Assembly (NCBI GenBank): GCA_035518635.1
Contig: DATIXI010000008.1
Coordinates: 1 to 55,589, forward strand
Direction of reading: 5' to 3'
Origin: AC-32 sp035518635
GTDB taxonomy: Bacteria; Actinomycetota; Thermoleophilia; Gaiellales; Gaiellaceae
DNA length: 55,589 bases
The translations under genes were made by a program, and so were the position numbers. The notes beneath the pieces are model-generated. The model ran no database searches. It was not told the DNA's origin and was given only the letters and a program-made list of their open reading frames with translations. Positions 7,983 to 15,706 of the stretch are shown piece after piece; the stretch's first letter is position 1; the number at the start of each line of letters is the position of its first letter.

Positions 7983-9581
7983 CTAGCTCCGGGCCTTCAC
8001 GGCCTCGACGATGCAGGTTGCCCAGACCCCGAGTATCAGTGGGATCGCGGCCACCGACGGGGCCGGGAGGACGGTGAGCACGATCACGGCGGCTCCGAAC
8101 CCCACGATCCCCCAGACTCCGCGTGTGCGCGCGAACGGGAGTGCGACGGCCGCAGCGGCGAGCACGGCAGCCTCGAAGAGCAGTGCGGGATGGTGGAGCA
8201 GCGCACGCCAGAGCGCGAACGCGACGGCGAACGGGTCCTCGCTGCCGGCGATCCCGAGCCCCTTCGGCGGAGCGGAGCCGGTCAGCGGAAGGGGCGCGTG
8301 GCGCAGGCCGGCGACCATCGCAGCGAGCAGCACTGCCGCCGCGACCTGCAGCGCGCGCCGCGCCGGGCTCTTCACGCCCTGGGACGCGAGCGGCAGCAAG
8401 CCGAGCGCAGCGATCGGCGCGAGCAGCGGGCCGAGGGCAAGGAAGAGCCCGTCCCGCGGTGCCCGCCACGAGAGCGCGAGCCAGACGCACGCGAGCGCCC
8501 CGTAGGCGAGCGCGAGGCCCGAGGAGATGTTCCCGAGTGGCAGCACGGGGACCGCGAGCGTGAACGCGAGGCCGAGCCGCGGCCGGTGCAGCGTCAGCCC
8601 GAACGCGAGCAGGCCGAGCAGCGGAGCGAACAGAGCGGGGAAGAAGGGCACCGCGGCAGCCGTCCACCCCGCGAAGACGCCGGCCGCGGCCGGGGCTGCG
8701 AAGCGCAGGGCGGCTCTCGGCGAGAGCTCCTGGCCGCCCGTGCGGTCGCGCACGCGCTGGGTGAACGCGTCGCGAAGCTCGTGGGCGAGCCGTCCCGCGG
8801 CCGGTCGAGCCGCGGCATCGATCGCGAGCATCCGGTTCACGAGCTGGCAGAACGGCTTCGGCAGGTCGGGCCGGACCTGCTCGAGCGGCACGGCGCCGGT
8901 CTCGATCCTGCGCGCCGTCTCGAGGAGCGAGCCGTTCCAGAACGGGTGCCAGCCCGCGAGCGACTCCCAGAGCATGACGCCGACCGCCCAGATGTCCGCG
9001 GCGGGGCTCCCGGCCTCGCCCTTGAGGCGCTCGGGCGGAACGTAGGCCAGCGTCCCGGGCACGTCTCCGGTCGCGGTCAGCGTCTCCTCCTCGGCGAGCT
9101 GCGCGAGCCCGAAGTCGAGCAGGCGGACGGAAAGCTCCTCGCCCTCGGCGACGAGCACGTTGGACGGTTTGACGTCCCGGTGGACGATCCCGCGCGCGTG
9201 CGCGTGCGCGAGACCCTCGAGCACCTGGGCGGCGGCCTCGACAGCGCCGCGGTCGTCCAGCTCTCCGGCACGGAGCGCCTCGCGCATCGTCTGGCCGGGC
9301 ACGTACTCGTAGGCGATGTAGACGTTCCGCGAGTCGCGCTCGAGAGCGTAGGCGCGCAGGCAGCGCTCGTGGCGCAGCTTCGCGGCGGCCAGCGCCTCGC
9401 GCTCGGCGCGCGTCGCAGCCTTGCCCTCGCGCGGGACGATCTTCAGCGCGACGTCGAGCCCGTTGCTTTCGTCACGCGCGAGCCAGACGGACCCGGAGCC
9501 GCCGCTCCCGAGCGGGCGCAGAGGCCGGTAGCGCTCGGCCACGAGCTCGCTTGGGGACAGCGCAAGTGCAGCCTCGGCCAC
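7983..9581 (-). CDS. Ser/Thr protein kinase with polytopic C-terminal membrane domain
   Basis: Protein of 532 residues that begins with a full Hanks kinase domain (about 17-275): LGSGGSGSVWLA loop, VALKIV Lys, HRDVKPSN catalytic loop and LLDFGLAQ. The remainder (about 290-530) is a run of roughly eight hydrophobic segments with no PASTA or other sensor domain. It occupies the position that pknA has in other actinobacterial cell-wall clusters, but the membrane part looks different. It is probably the first gene of the operon: GTG start, with a 116 bp gap to the divergent gene. Targets probably include the FHA proteins encoded downstream. Confidence 0.9.
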   Translation of the reverse strand: MAEAALALSPSELVAERYRPLRPLGSGGSGSVWLARDESNGLDVALKIVPREGKAATRAEREALAAAKLRHERCLRAYALERDSRNVYIAYEYVPGQTMREALRAGELDDRGAVEAAAQVLEGLAHAHARGIVHRDVKPSNVLVAEGEELSVRLLDFGLAQLAEEETLTATGDVPGTLAYVPPERLKGEAGSPAADIWAVGVMLWESLAGWHPFWNGSLLETARRIETGAVPLEQVRPDLPKPFCQLVNRMLAIDAAARPAAGRLAHELRDAFTQRVRDRTGGQELSPRAALRFAAPAAAGVFAGWTAAAVPFFPALFAPLLGLLAFGLTLHRPRLGLAFTLAVPVLPLGNISSGLALAYGALACVWLALSWRAPRDGLFLALGPLLAPIAALGLLPLASQGVKSPARRALQVAAAVLLAAMVAGLRHAPLPLTGSAPPKGLGIAGSEDPFAVAFALWRALLHHPALLFEAAVLAAAAVALPFARTRGVWGIVGFGAAVIVLTVLPAPSVAAIPLILGVWATCIVEAVKARS

Positions 9582-9697
9582 GACCCTTGAGATTTCGCGT
9601 GGCGTGCTTGATTCCTCCGCTGCCGGATCGCCCGGAACGGACGGGTCGGCCGGGTAACGAGATAGAGTGAGCCGGCTTTTTCCTGCAATTTCCCGCT

Positions 9698-10840
9698 ATG
9701 AGCGAGCGCGATCTCGACATCGACTTCGACTTCTTCGAGGAGGAGCCTCCGACCCAGGAGTCCTCGCGTACTGAGCCGGACACGCGCCGGTCCGGGCCTC
9801 GGGGGCCTCGGCGCCCGCCGCGGGCGCCGCAGAACCTGACGCCGCTCCTCCGGCTCGTCGGCCTGATCGCCTTCGCGATCCTGATCATCGTCCTGCTCGT
9901 GTTCTGGATCAAGAGCTGCCAGGCGGCCGGGAAGTCGAAGACCTACCGGAGCTACATGAACAAGGTCTCGGAGGTGGCGACCTCGTCGCAGGAGATCGGC
10001 AAACGCCTGAGCGAGGCGCTGCTCGCACCCGGGGTCAAGCGCGCCCAGCTTCAGCAGCAGATCGCCGGCCTCGCGCGCCAGGAGCAGCTCGACGTCCAGC
10101 GCGCGCAGGCGATCACGCCGCCCGGCCCGCTGCGGGACGAGCACGCGGCGGTGATCCAGGCGCTGCAGTATCGGGTCAGCGGCCTGACCGGCCTCGCTAG
10201 GGCGCTGGGCGCCACCTCGTCGACACAGAACGTCACCACAGCGGCCTCGGTGCTCGCGGCCCAGATGCAGCGCCCGCTCGCGAGCGACGTGATCTGGGAC
10301 GATTCGTTCAAGGCTCCCGCCCAGTCCGAGCTCAAGCTCCAGGGGATCACCGGGACGACCGTGCCCGACTCGAACTTCCTCCAGGATCCGGCGCTCGCGA
10401 CGACGTCCGCGATGACCCCGGTGCTGGAGAAGCTGCGCGGCGCCTCCACCAGCACGACGGGTGGCGTGCGTGGGACATCCCTGATCTCGACGAAGGTCCT
10501 CCCCTCCGGTCAAGAGCTGGGCACCTCGACGACCACCACGATTGTCGCCACAGTGGATATGGCGTTCCAGGTCACGGTCGAGAACTCGGGCACCGTGCAG
10601 GTGACCACCGTCCCGGTCACGTTCACGATCGAGCAGTCGAAGGGCAGCAACATCGTGAAGAAGGCGACGATCGACTTCCTCAACCCCGGCGAGCAGAAGG
10701 TGATCACGTTCCGCAACTTCCCGCAGCCGAACTTCTCGACGCCGGCGATGATCAAGGTCGAGGTGACGCCCGTGACCGGCGAGGTGAGGACCAGCAACAA
10801 CTCGGCCGACTACCCGGTCATCTTCTCGGTCGGAGCCTAG
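9698..10840 (+). CDS. Conserved single-span membrane protein of unknown function
   Basis: 380 residues. An acidic and Pro/Arg-rich cytoplasmic N terminus (1-48) is followed by one strong membrane helix (about 50-71). Next comes a charged helical region (about 75-190) with coiled-coil character, and then a beta-rich C-terminal domain (about 275-380). That domain resembles CARDB/NEW3-type adhesion-like folds (VTVENSGTVQVTTVPV, NPGEQKVITF). I do not recognise the family with certainty. A TAGAGT box lies at 9664-9669 and the leader is pyrimidine-rich without a clear Shine-Dalgarno. It forms a TAGTG stop-start overlap with the DUF4446 gene, so the two are cotranscribed. Confidence 0.75.
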   Translation: MSERDLDIDFDFFEEEPPTQESSRTEPDTRRSGPRGPRRPPRAPQNLTPLLRLVGLIAFAILIIVLLVFWIKSCQAAGKSKTYRSYMNKVSEVATSSQEIGKRLSEALLAPGVKRAQLQQQIAGLARQEQLDVQRAQAITPPGPLRDEHAAVIQALQYRVSGLTGLARALGATSSTQNVTTAASVLAAQMQRPLASDVIWDDSFKAPAQSELKLQGITGTTVPDSNFLQDPALATTSAMTPVLEKLRGASTSTTGGVRGTSLISTKVLPSGQELGTSTTTTIVATVDMAFQVTVENSGTVQVTTVPVTFTIEQSKGSNIVKKATIDFLNPGEQKVITFRNFPQPNFSTPAMIKVEVTPVTGEVRTSNNSADYPVIFSVGA

Positions 10841-11331
10841 TGCTCGGAGCGAGCGTGTCCACCGTGACCGCCGCCTGGATTGCGATCGGTGCCGCGGCGG
10901 CTGCGGCGATCGCGCTGATCCTGTGCGCGTGGCTCTGGATGCGGATGCGGCGCCTCCACATGGCGCAGTCGGTGCTGCTCGGCGGCGGGAAGGCGGATCT
11001 CGTCGATTTCGCCGTCTCGCTGCAGGGGCGGATCGACGACCTCCACCGTGCCGTGGACGAGGTCGCCGCCGGGCTCGTCCGGGTCGACCGGCGCGTCGAC
11101 GAGTCGGTGCGGAACACCTCGATCATCCGCTACGACGCGTTCGGTGCGAGCGGCGGGTCGCAGTCGGCCTCCCTGGCCGTGCTCGACTCGCGCCGCACCG
11201 GGATCGTCGTCAGCGCCATCCAGGGGCGCGACTACGCGCGCATCTACATGAAGGAGCTCGACCGCGGGAATCCCTCCGTCGCGCTCTCGCCCGAGGAAGC
11301 GGAAGCCGTCGAGCGCGCGATGTCACGCTGA
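10840..11331 (+). CDS. DUF4446 family membrane protein
   Basis: 163 residues: an N-terminal membrane helix (about 8-33), a coiled coil (about 48-90), then a small C-terminal domain with the DUF4446 pattern IIRYDAFGASGGSQSASLAVLD, GRDYARIYMKEL and LSPEEAEAVERA. The family is widespread in Gram-positive bacteria and its function is unknown. The GTG start shares its G with the upstream TAG stop, which indicates translational coupling. Confidence 0.85.
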   Translation: MLGASVSTVTAAWIAIGAAAAAAIALILCAWLWMRMRRLHMAQSVLLGGGKADLVDFAVSLQGRIDDLHRAVDEVAAGLVRVDRRVDESVRNTSIIRYDAFGASGGSQSASLAVLDSRRTGIVVSAIQGRDYARIYMKELDRGNPSVALSPEEAEAVERAMSR

Positions 11332-11365
11332 CGGGGCGCGGCCGGGTCACACGCACCACGGCTGC

Positions 11366-11371
11366 TAAATT
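11366..11371 (+). promoter_or_regulatory. -10 box of a leaderless promoter for the HNH gene
   Basis: TAAATT ends 7 nt before the GTG at 11379, so transcription would begin at or next to the start codon. No Shine-Dalgarno is present before that GTG. No convincing -35 was identified. Confidence 0.55.
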
Positions 11372-11378
11372 CGTCCGG

Positions 11379-11903
11379 GTGCAGCAGGTTCTTGTCCTGA
11401 ATGCGAGCTACGAGCCGCTGAACGTGACCACCGTTCGGCGCGCTCACGTGCTCGTGTTCAAGGGCAAGGCCGAGGTGATCGAGAAGCTCGAGGACCCCCT
11501 CAGATCCGCAACCGACACCTACCCTCGCCCGCACGTGATCCGGCTCGTCCAGTACGTGCGCGTGCCGAGGACGCTGCAGCGGAAGATCTCGCGCCGAGCC
11601 CTCTTCGCGCGTGACGGCTGGCGCTGCATGTACTGCGGCTCGACCGGCGGGCGCCTGACGCTCGACCACGTCGTCCCGCGGAGCCGCGGCGGGGGGTCGG
11701 TCTGGGAGAACGTGGTCACCTCGTGCGCGCCCTGCAACATGCGCAAGGGGAACCGGCTGCCGGAAGAGGTCTCGATGTCGCTGCGCGCCAAGCCTCGGCC
11801 GCCTGCTCCGGTGCTCTTCATCCACCTCGCGACGCCGAGGATCCCGAACGGCTGGGAGCCATACCTGAACGGCTTCTCCCGGCACGCGACCGCCACCGCC
11901 TAG
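11379..11903 (+). CDS. HNH endonuclease family protein
   Basis: 174 residues. The N-terminal segment VLNASYEPLNVTTVRRAHVLV is typical of a widespread actinobacterial and cyanobacterial HNH family. The HNH zinc/metal motif is complete: CMYCGS, then LTLDHVVPRSRGG (the HH pair region), then WENVVTSCAPCN. This predicts a metal-dependent nuclease of unknown target. It does not sit in a recognisable defence or phage context. GTG 11379 is chosen because conserved sequence starts there and a TAAATT box lies 7 nt upstream. Confidence 0.88.
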   Translation: MQQVLVLNASYEPLNVTTVRRAHVLVFKGKAEVIEKLEDPLRSATDTYPRPHVIRLVQYVRVPRTLQRKISRRALFARDGWRCMYCGSTGGRLTLDHVVPRSRGGGSVWENVVTSCAPCNMRKGNRLPEEVSMSLRAKPRPPAPVLFIHLATPRIPNGWEPYLNGFSRHATATA

Positions 11904-11967
11904 CCCGTACGTGACGCGCCGGTGTGCCGGCGGCGTACTTCAGCCGTAGGCAAACCAGGAGGACACG

Positions 11968-12678
11968 ATGAAGATCGCCTCGATCGCCGCGGTTGCGGCG
12001 CTCCTCGTAGCGGCGGCCGCGCTCGCGGGCGTGGGCCGGCCGCCGGCCGCGCACAGCGCCGGCTCCACGGAAACACACACGATCACCGTCGACGGCCGCG
12101 GCACTGCGCGGGGCGTCCCCGACACCGCCGTCTTCTCACTCGGAGTCGAGTCGAGCGGCGCGACGGCACGGGCCGCCTCGGCGGCGAACGCCGACCACAT
12201 GCGCCGGGTGATCGAGGCGCTCGTCGGCGCCGGAGTCGCCCGGTCCGATCTCCAGACGCAGGACGTCTCCGTCTATCCACGCGAGAACGGCTCCGGGAAC
12301 GTCATTGGATTCACCGCGAGCGGCTCCGTCTCGGCAACGGTCAAGGACATCGCGCGCGCGGGCAAGGCGGTCGATGCGGCCGTGGCCGCCGGGGCCAACC
12401 AGGTCTCGGGCCCGCAGTTCGAGCGCTCCAGCCGCGCCGAGCTCTACCGCCAGGCCCTTCGCGATGCGTTCTCCAACGCCCGGGCGAAGGCGGAGGCACT
12501 CGCCGAGGAAGCCGGAGCCCAGCTCGGCCAGGTGCACCGGATCAACGAGAACGACTCGGAGTCCGTGCCGGTCTACCCGATAGCGCTTCGTGCCGCCGAG
12601 TCGACACCGGCAACGCCGGTCGAGCCCGGCACGCAGGAGGTCGACGCCAACGTCACGGTCACGTTCGAGCTCGCCTAG
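11968..12678 (+). CDS. Secreted SIMPL (DUF541) domain protein
   Basis: 236 residues. A signal peptide (about 1-30, hydrophobic Ala/Val/Leu core) is followed by a SIMPL/DUF541 domain from about 37 to the end: ITVDGRGTARGVPDTAVFSLGV, DLQTQDVSVYP, then ARAKAEALAEEAGAQLGQV and a final VTVTFEL strand. SIMPL proteins are periplasmic or secreted, oligomeric and of unclear function. A good Shine-Dalgarno AGGAGG precedes the ATG, unlike the leaderless genes nearby. It stands alone; the next gene converges. Confidence 0.88.
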   Translation: MKIASIAAVAALLVAAAALAGVGRPPAAHSAGSTETHTITVDGRGTARGVPDTAVFSLGVESSGATARAASAANADHMRRVIEALVGAGVARSDLQTQDVSVYPRENGSGNVIGFTASGSVSATVKDIARAGKAVDAAVAAGANQVSGPQFERSSRAELYRQALRDAFSNARAKAEALAEEAGAQLGQVHRINENDSESVPVYPIALRAAESTPATPVEPGTQEVDANVTVTFELA

Positions 12679-12699
12679 CGGCGGCTCGAAAAGCGATGC

Positions 12700-13395
12700 C
12701 TAGCCGCGCTCGACGGGAAGGCCCAGCTGCTCCCACTCGCTCCAGGAGCCCGGGTAGAGCCTGCCCTCCCGTCCCGCGAGCGCCAGGCGGTGCAGCGTGA
12801 CGCAGGCGGTGACCCCCGAGCCGCAGTAGGAGACGAGCTCACCCTCGGGCAGGTCCGGCACGGGCTCGTTCCACGGCGCGCTGAGCGCCCCCGGAACGCG
12901 TCCCGGCACGCGGTCGATCGGGTTCGGCTCACCACGGAAGCGCTCCGGGAGGCGCGCGTCGACGACGACGAGGCCGTCCAGGCGCGCCGCGAGCTCCTCC
13001 GCCGAGATCGTGTCGTCCGTTCGCGGTCTCGGCTCGAACCGGGCGGGGGCGATCTCCTCCTCGCCCGCGCGCAGAGGGCCGAGCCAGCCGTCGTGTTCGA
13101 GCACCGCGCAGTCGTCGTGGCCGAAGTGGCGCAGCAGCCACCAGAGCCGCTCCGCGCCGCCCATGTTTCCGTAGGCGACGACGAACACGCCCTCGCCGAT
13201 TCCCGCGCCCGAGGCGGCGCGGGCGAAGTCCTCGGCCGAGGGCAGCGGATGGCGGCCGCCGGCACCCGGCGGAGCGGCGAGGTCCTCGTCCACGTCGAGG
13301 AACGCCGCTCCCGGGATGTGCCCGGCGAGGTAGAGCTCGCGCCCACGTCCGGGCGAGCCGAGCTCCCAGCGGCAGTCGACGAATTGGTACCTCAC
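12700..13395 (-). CDS. Thiosulfate/3-mercaptopyruvate sulfurtransferase (two rhodanese domains)
   Basis: 231 residues with tandem rhodanese modules. The N-terminal one (about 1-110; HIPGAAFLDVDEDLA) has no active-site Cys in its loop, where YGNMGGAERLWW is seen. The C-terminal one (about 125-230; VVVDARLPERFRG, GRVPGALSAPWN) carries the active loop CGSGVTAC. The enzyme moves sulfur from thiosulfate or 3-mercaptopyruvate to thiols or cyanide; CGSGVTA is the loop seen in many enzymes of this class. It is shorter than the usual 270-290 residues. The GTG at 13395 lies 7 nt after a TAGCCT box. Confidence 0.9.
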   Translation of the reverse strand: MRYQFVDCRWELGSPGRGRELYLAGHIPGAAFLDVDEDLAAPPGAGGRHPLPSAEDFARAASGAGIGEGVFVVAYGNMGGAERLWWLLRHFGHDDCAVLEHDGWLGPLRAGEEEIAPARFEPRPRTDDTISAEELAARLDGLVVVDARLPERFRGEPNPIDRVPGRVPGALSAPWNEPVPDLPEGELVSYCGSGVTACVTLHRLALAGREGRLYPGSWSEWEQLGLPVERG

Positions 13396-13402
13396 GCCGC
13401 CT

Positions 13403-13408
13403 AGGCTA
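13403..13408 (-). promoter_or_regulatory. -10 box of the leaderless sulfurtransferase promoter
   Basis: On the minus strand TAGCCT is followed by 7 nt and then GTG 13395. A GTGACC-like -35 lies about 16 nt upstream of the box. Confidence 0.5.
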
Positions 13409-13463
13409 GGCGAGGGAGGCGGCGGCGGTCACGGCATAGCTGCCGTCTTCGCAAACGCGGATG

Positions 13464-13469
13464 TAGGCT
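13464..13469 (+). promoter_or_regulatory. Possible -10 box for the acyltransferase gene
   Basis: TAGGCT lies 75 bp before ATG 13545 in the 149 bp divergent gap. The -35 region is weak and no Shine-Dalgarno precedes the ATG, so this assignment is tentative. The rest of the gap shows no gene. Confidence 0.3.
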
Positions 13470-13544
13470 CCTGGGTGGCACGCAATCCTGTGCGGTTGCG
13501 CCGAGGCAATCGCGGCGGGCCGGCAGTCGATCCGATGGTGCGAG

Positions 13545-15548
13545 ATGCCTAAGCCGTCTCTCCGCGCTGGGCGGTACATGCCCGGCCTCGACGGCCTGCG
13601 CGCGATCGCGGTGCTGGCGGTGATCGCCTACCACCTCGGCTTCGGCTGGGCCTCCGGCGGGATGCTCGGAGTGGGCGTCTTCTTCACGCTCAGCGGCTAC
13701 CTGATCACCGACGTGCTCCTGAGCCAGTGGAGCGAGGGGCGCCTGCGGCTGGGAGACTTCTGGCTGCGGCGGGCCCGCAGGCTTCTTCCCGCGCTGTTCG
13801 TGATGCTGATCGTGGTCAGCATCTGGGTCGCGATCTCCGACCGCGCGCGCCTCCACGACCTGCGGTTCGAGGTCGCCTCGGCCGTGGCCTACGTGAACAA
13901 CTGGTGGCAGATCTTCCACCACCAGTCCTACTTCGCCCGCTTCGGCCCGCCGTCGCCGCTCGGCCACCTCTGGTCGCTCGCGGTGGAGGAGCAGTTCTAC
14001 TTGATCTGGCCGTTCCTGCTGCTGCTCGGTGTCCGGTTCATCCCAGAGCGCGCGAGGCCGTTCAACATCCGACCGCGCCTGGCGACGGTGACGTTCCTCG
14101 TGGCGCTCGCGTCCGCGGTCGAGATGGCGCTTCTGTACCAGCCGAGCTTCGACGCGTCGCGCATCTACGACGGCACCGACACGCGCGCGTTCGGGCTCCT
14201 GTTCGGCGCCGCCCTCGCGATGGTCTGGCCCAGCCGCAACCTCACCCGGAAGGTGGCTCCGCGCGCCGTGACGATCCTCGACGTCCTCGGCGTGATCGGG
14301 CTGGTGACGATCGCCGCGCTCGTCTGGCGCACCACCCAGTACTCGGCGTTCGTCTACCAGGGCGGCATGGTGCTCCTCTCGCTGGCGACGGTGCTGGTCG
14401 TCGGCGTGGCCGCGCACCCTGCGACGAGGGTCGGCCGTGCACTCGGGAGGCAGCCCCTGCGCTGGATCGGCGTGCGCTCGTACGGCATCTACCTCTGGCA
14501 CCAGCCGATCATCGTGCTGACGACCCCTGCGCTCGCCCACGGTCACGATCCGCTCCGCGTCACGGCACAGGTCGCGGCGACGTTCGTCGTTGCCGCGCTG
14601 TCCTGGCGCTACGTCGAGGAGCCGGTGCGCCGCGGCGCGCTCGGACGGCTCCTCCAGCGGTTCAGGTCGGAGGGCTGGCGCCCGCGCTCGCTCTCCCGCG
14701 AAGCTCGCGTGGCGCTCGTCGTCGTCTTCGTCGCGCTGATCCTGGCCTCCGTCGCGCTGGCCGGCGTAAAGCCCCCCGGCGTGTCCGGCTCGGCCTCGGG
14801 GCAGCTGGTCGGCGCCGTCGGTGCGATCGACCCGGGGGGGTCGGCGGGCGGCGGCGTGGCAGTGCGCAGCACGCTGACGCCGCCCGTCCGGGGATCCGTC
14901 CGCACGTCGTGCCACGGGGTCGTCCATATCGGCGACTCGACGTCGGAGGGCCTCACCTCGCCCCGGTACCTGCCCGATCCGCGCCAGCGCATGGGTGCCC
15001 AGTACGGCCGGGTCGGGGTTGCGAGGCGGCACTTCGAGATCGCCGGTGCCACGTCGATCGTCGAGACGCTCCAGGGAGGCATCAACGCCTACGAGGTCGC
15101 GCAGGACCGTGTGCGCCAGGGGTACCGCGGGTGCTGGGTGCTGGCGCTCGGCACGAACGACACCGCCGACGTCTCGGTCGGGTCGGGCGTGAGCCGCGAC
15201 ACGAGGATCCGGCGGATGATGTACGTCCTCAGCGACTTCCACGTGCTCTGGGTCAACGTGAAGTCGCTGCGGCCCGACGGGCCGTACTCGGCGGGGAACA
15301 TGCGGCTGTGGAACCAGGCGCTGAGGCGTGCCTGCTCCAGCTATCCGAACATGCGGATCTACGACTGGGCCTCGGTCGTCAAGAACGCCTGGTTCATCCC
15401 GGACGGGATCCACTACTACTCCCAGGGCTACGCCTCGCGTGCCTACCTGATCGCGAACGCGCTCGCCAAGGCCTTCCCGAAGGGCAAGGACCCGAGCAAG
15501 GGCTGCATCGTCCGCACCAAGTCGCTCTCGGTGCCGGTGCGCAAGTAA
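13545..15548 (+). CDS. OafA/OatA-type acyltransferase with C-terminal SGNH domain
   Basis: 667 residues. Acyltransferase-3 membrane domain about 10-375, with about ten helices and the signatures LDGLRAIAVLAVIAYHLG, GVFFTLSGYLITDVLL and FWLRRARRLLPAL. A further helix lies near 395-415. The extracytoplasmic SGNH/GDSL-like domain (about 450-665) shows HIGDSTSEG, LALGTND and DGIHYYSQGYASRA, i.e. the Ser, Asn and Asp-His catalytic blocks. Such fusions O-acetylate peptidoglycan, polysaccharide or other cell-surface sugars. The substrate is not evident, although the cell-wall operon lies 4 kb away. Confidence 0.92.
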   Translation: MPKPSLRAGRYMPGLDGLRAIAVLAVIAYHLGFGWASGGMLGVGVFFTLSGYLITDVLLSQWSEGRLRLGDFWLRRARRLLPALFVMLIVVSIWVAISDRARLHDLRFEVASAVAYVNNWWQIFHHQSYFARFGPPSPLGHLWSLAVEEQFYLIWPFLLLLGVRFIPERARPFNIRPRLATVTFLVALASAVEMALLYQPSFDASRIYDGTDTRAFGLLFGAALAMVWPSRNLTRKVAPRAVTILDVLGVIGLVTIAALVWRTTQYSAFVYQGGMVLLSLATVLVVGVAAHPATRVGRALGRQPLRWIGVRSYGIYLWHQPIIVLTTPALAHGHDPLRVTAQVAATFVVAALSWRYVEEPVRRGALGRLLQRFRSEGWRPRSLSREARVALVVVFVALILASVALAGVKPPGVSGSASGQLVGAVGAIDPGGSAGGGVAVRSTLTPPVRGSVRTSCHGVVHIGDSTSEGLTSPRYLPDPRQRMGAQYGRVGVARRHFEIAGATSIVETLQGGINAYEVAQDRVRQGYRGCWVLALGTNDTADVSVGSGVSRDTRIRRMMYVLSDFHVLWVNVKSLRPDGPYSAGNMRLWNQALRRACSSYPNMRIYDWASVVKNAWFIPDGIHYYSQGYASRAYLIANALAKAFPKGKDPSKGCIVRTKSLSVPVRK

Positions 15549-15559
15549 CAGACTGTTAC
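15545..15559. promoter_or_regulatory. Palindrome GTAACAGACTGTTAC
   Basis: Perfect 7-1-7 inverted repeat that includes the TAA stop of the acyltransferase and lies just before the 3' end of the nitrogen operon. Its 13-nt core TAACAGNCTGTTA recurs at 50949-50961. It looks more like a dimeric repressor site than a terminator, because the stem is AT-containing and no T tract follows. Confidence 0.4.
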
Positions 15560-15562
15560 TAG

Positions 15563-15706
15563 CTACGAGAAGGCGCTGCGGAAGATGGCCGGTCGTAAGC
15601 CGATCGGGCGCTTGCAGCGCCCGCACCAGCTCTCGCCCGACCCCTTCTGCTCCGAGCGTTCCCGCAGCACCGGTCTCTCGCAGGTGCAGTGCTTCTCGCT
15701 CTTCAT
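15563..15706 (-). CDS. Cys-rich small protein, putative zinc ribbon (47 residues)
   Basis: Last gene of the glnA-GNAT-PII-amt operon. The ATG overlaps the amt stop as ATGA, which argues that it is a genuine, translationally coupled gene. The product has two CxC/CxxC-type pairs, HCTCERP near residue 7 and WCGRCKRPI near residue 28, in the spacing of a compact zinc ribbon. A basic C-terminal tail follows. No membrane segment or signal peptide is seen. Function is unknown. Its place after PII and AmtB suggests a role in nitrogen sensing or as a small regulator, but this is only positional. Confidence 0.65.
   Translation of the reverse strand: MKSEKHCTCERPVLRERSEQKGSGESWCGRCKRPIGLRPAIFRSAFS

Noticed and set aside
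11379..11903. HNH protein as part of a defence or mobile element
   Set aside because: Neighbours are ordinary chromosomal genes, base composition is uniform, and no integrase, direct repeats or att-like sites are seen.
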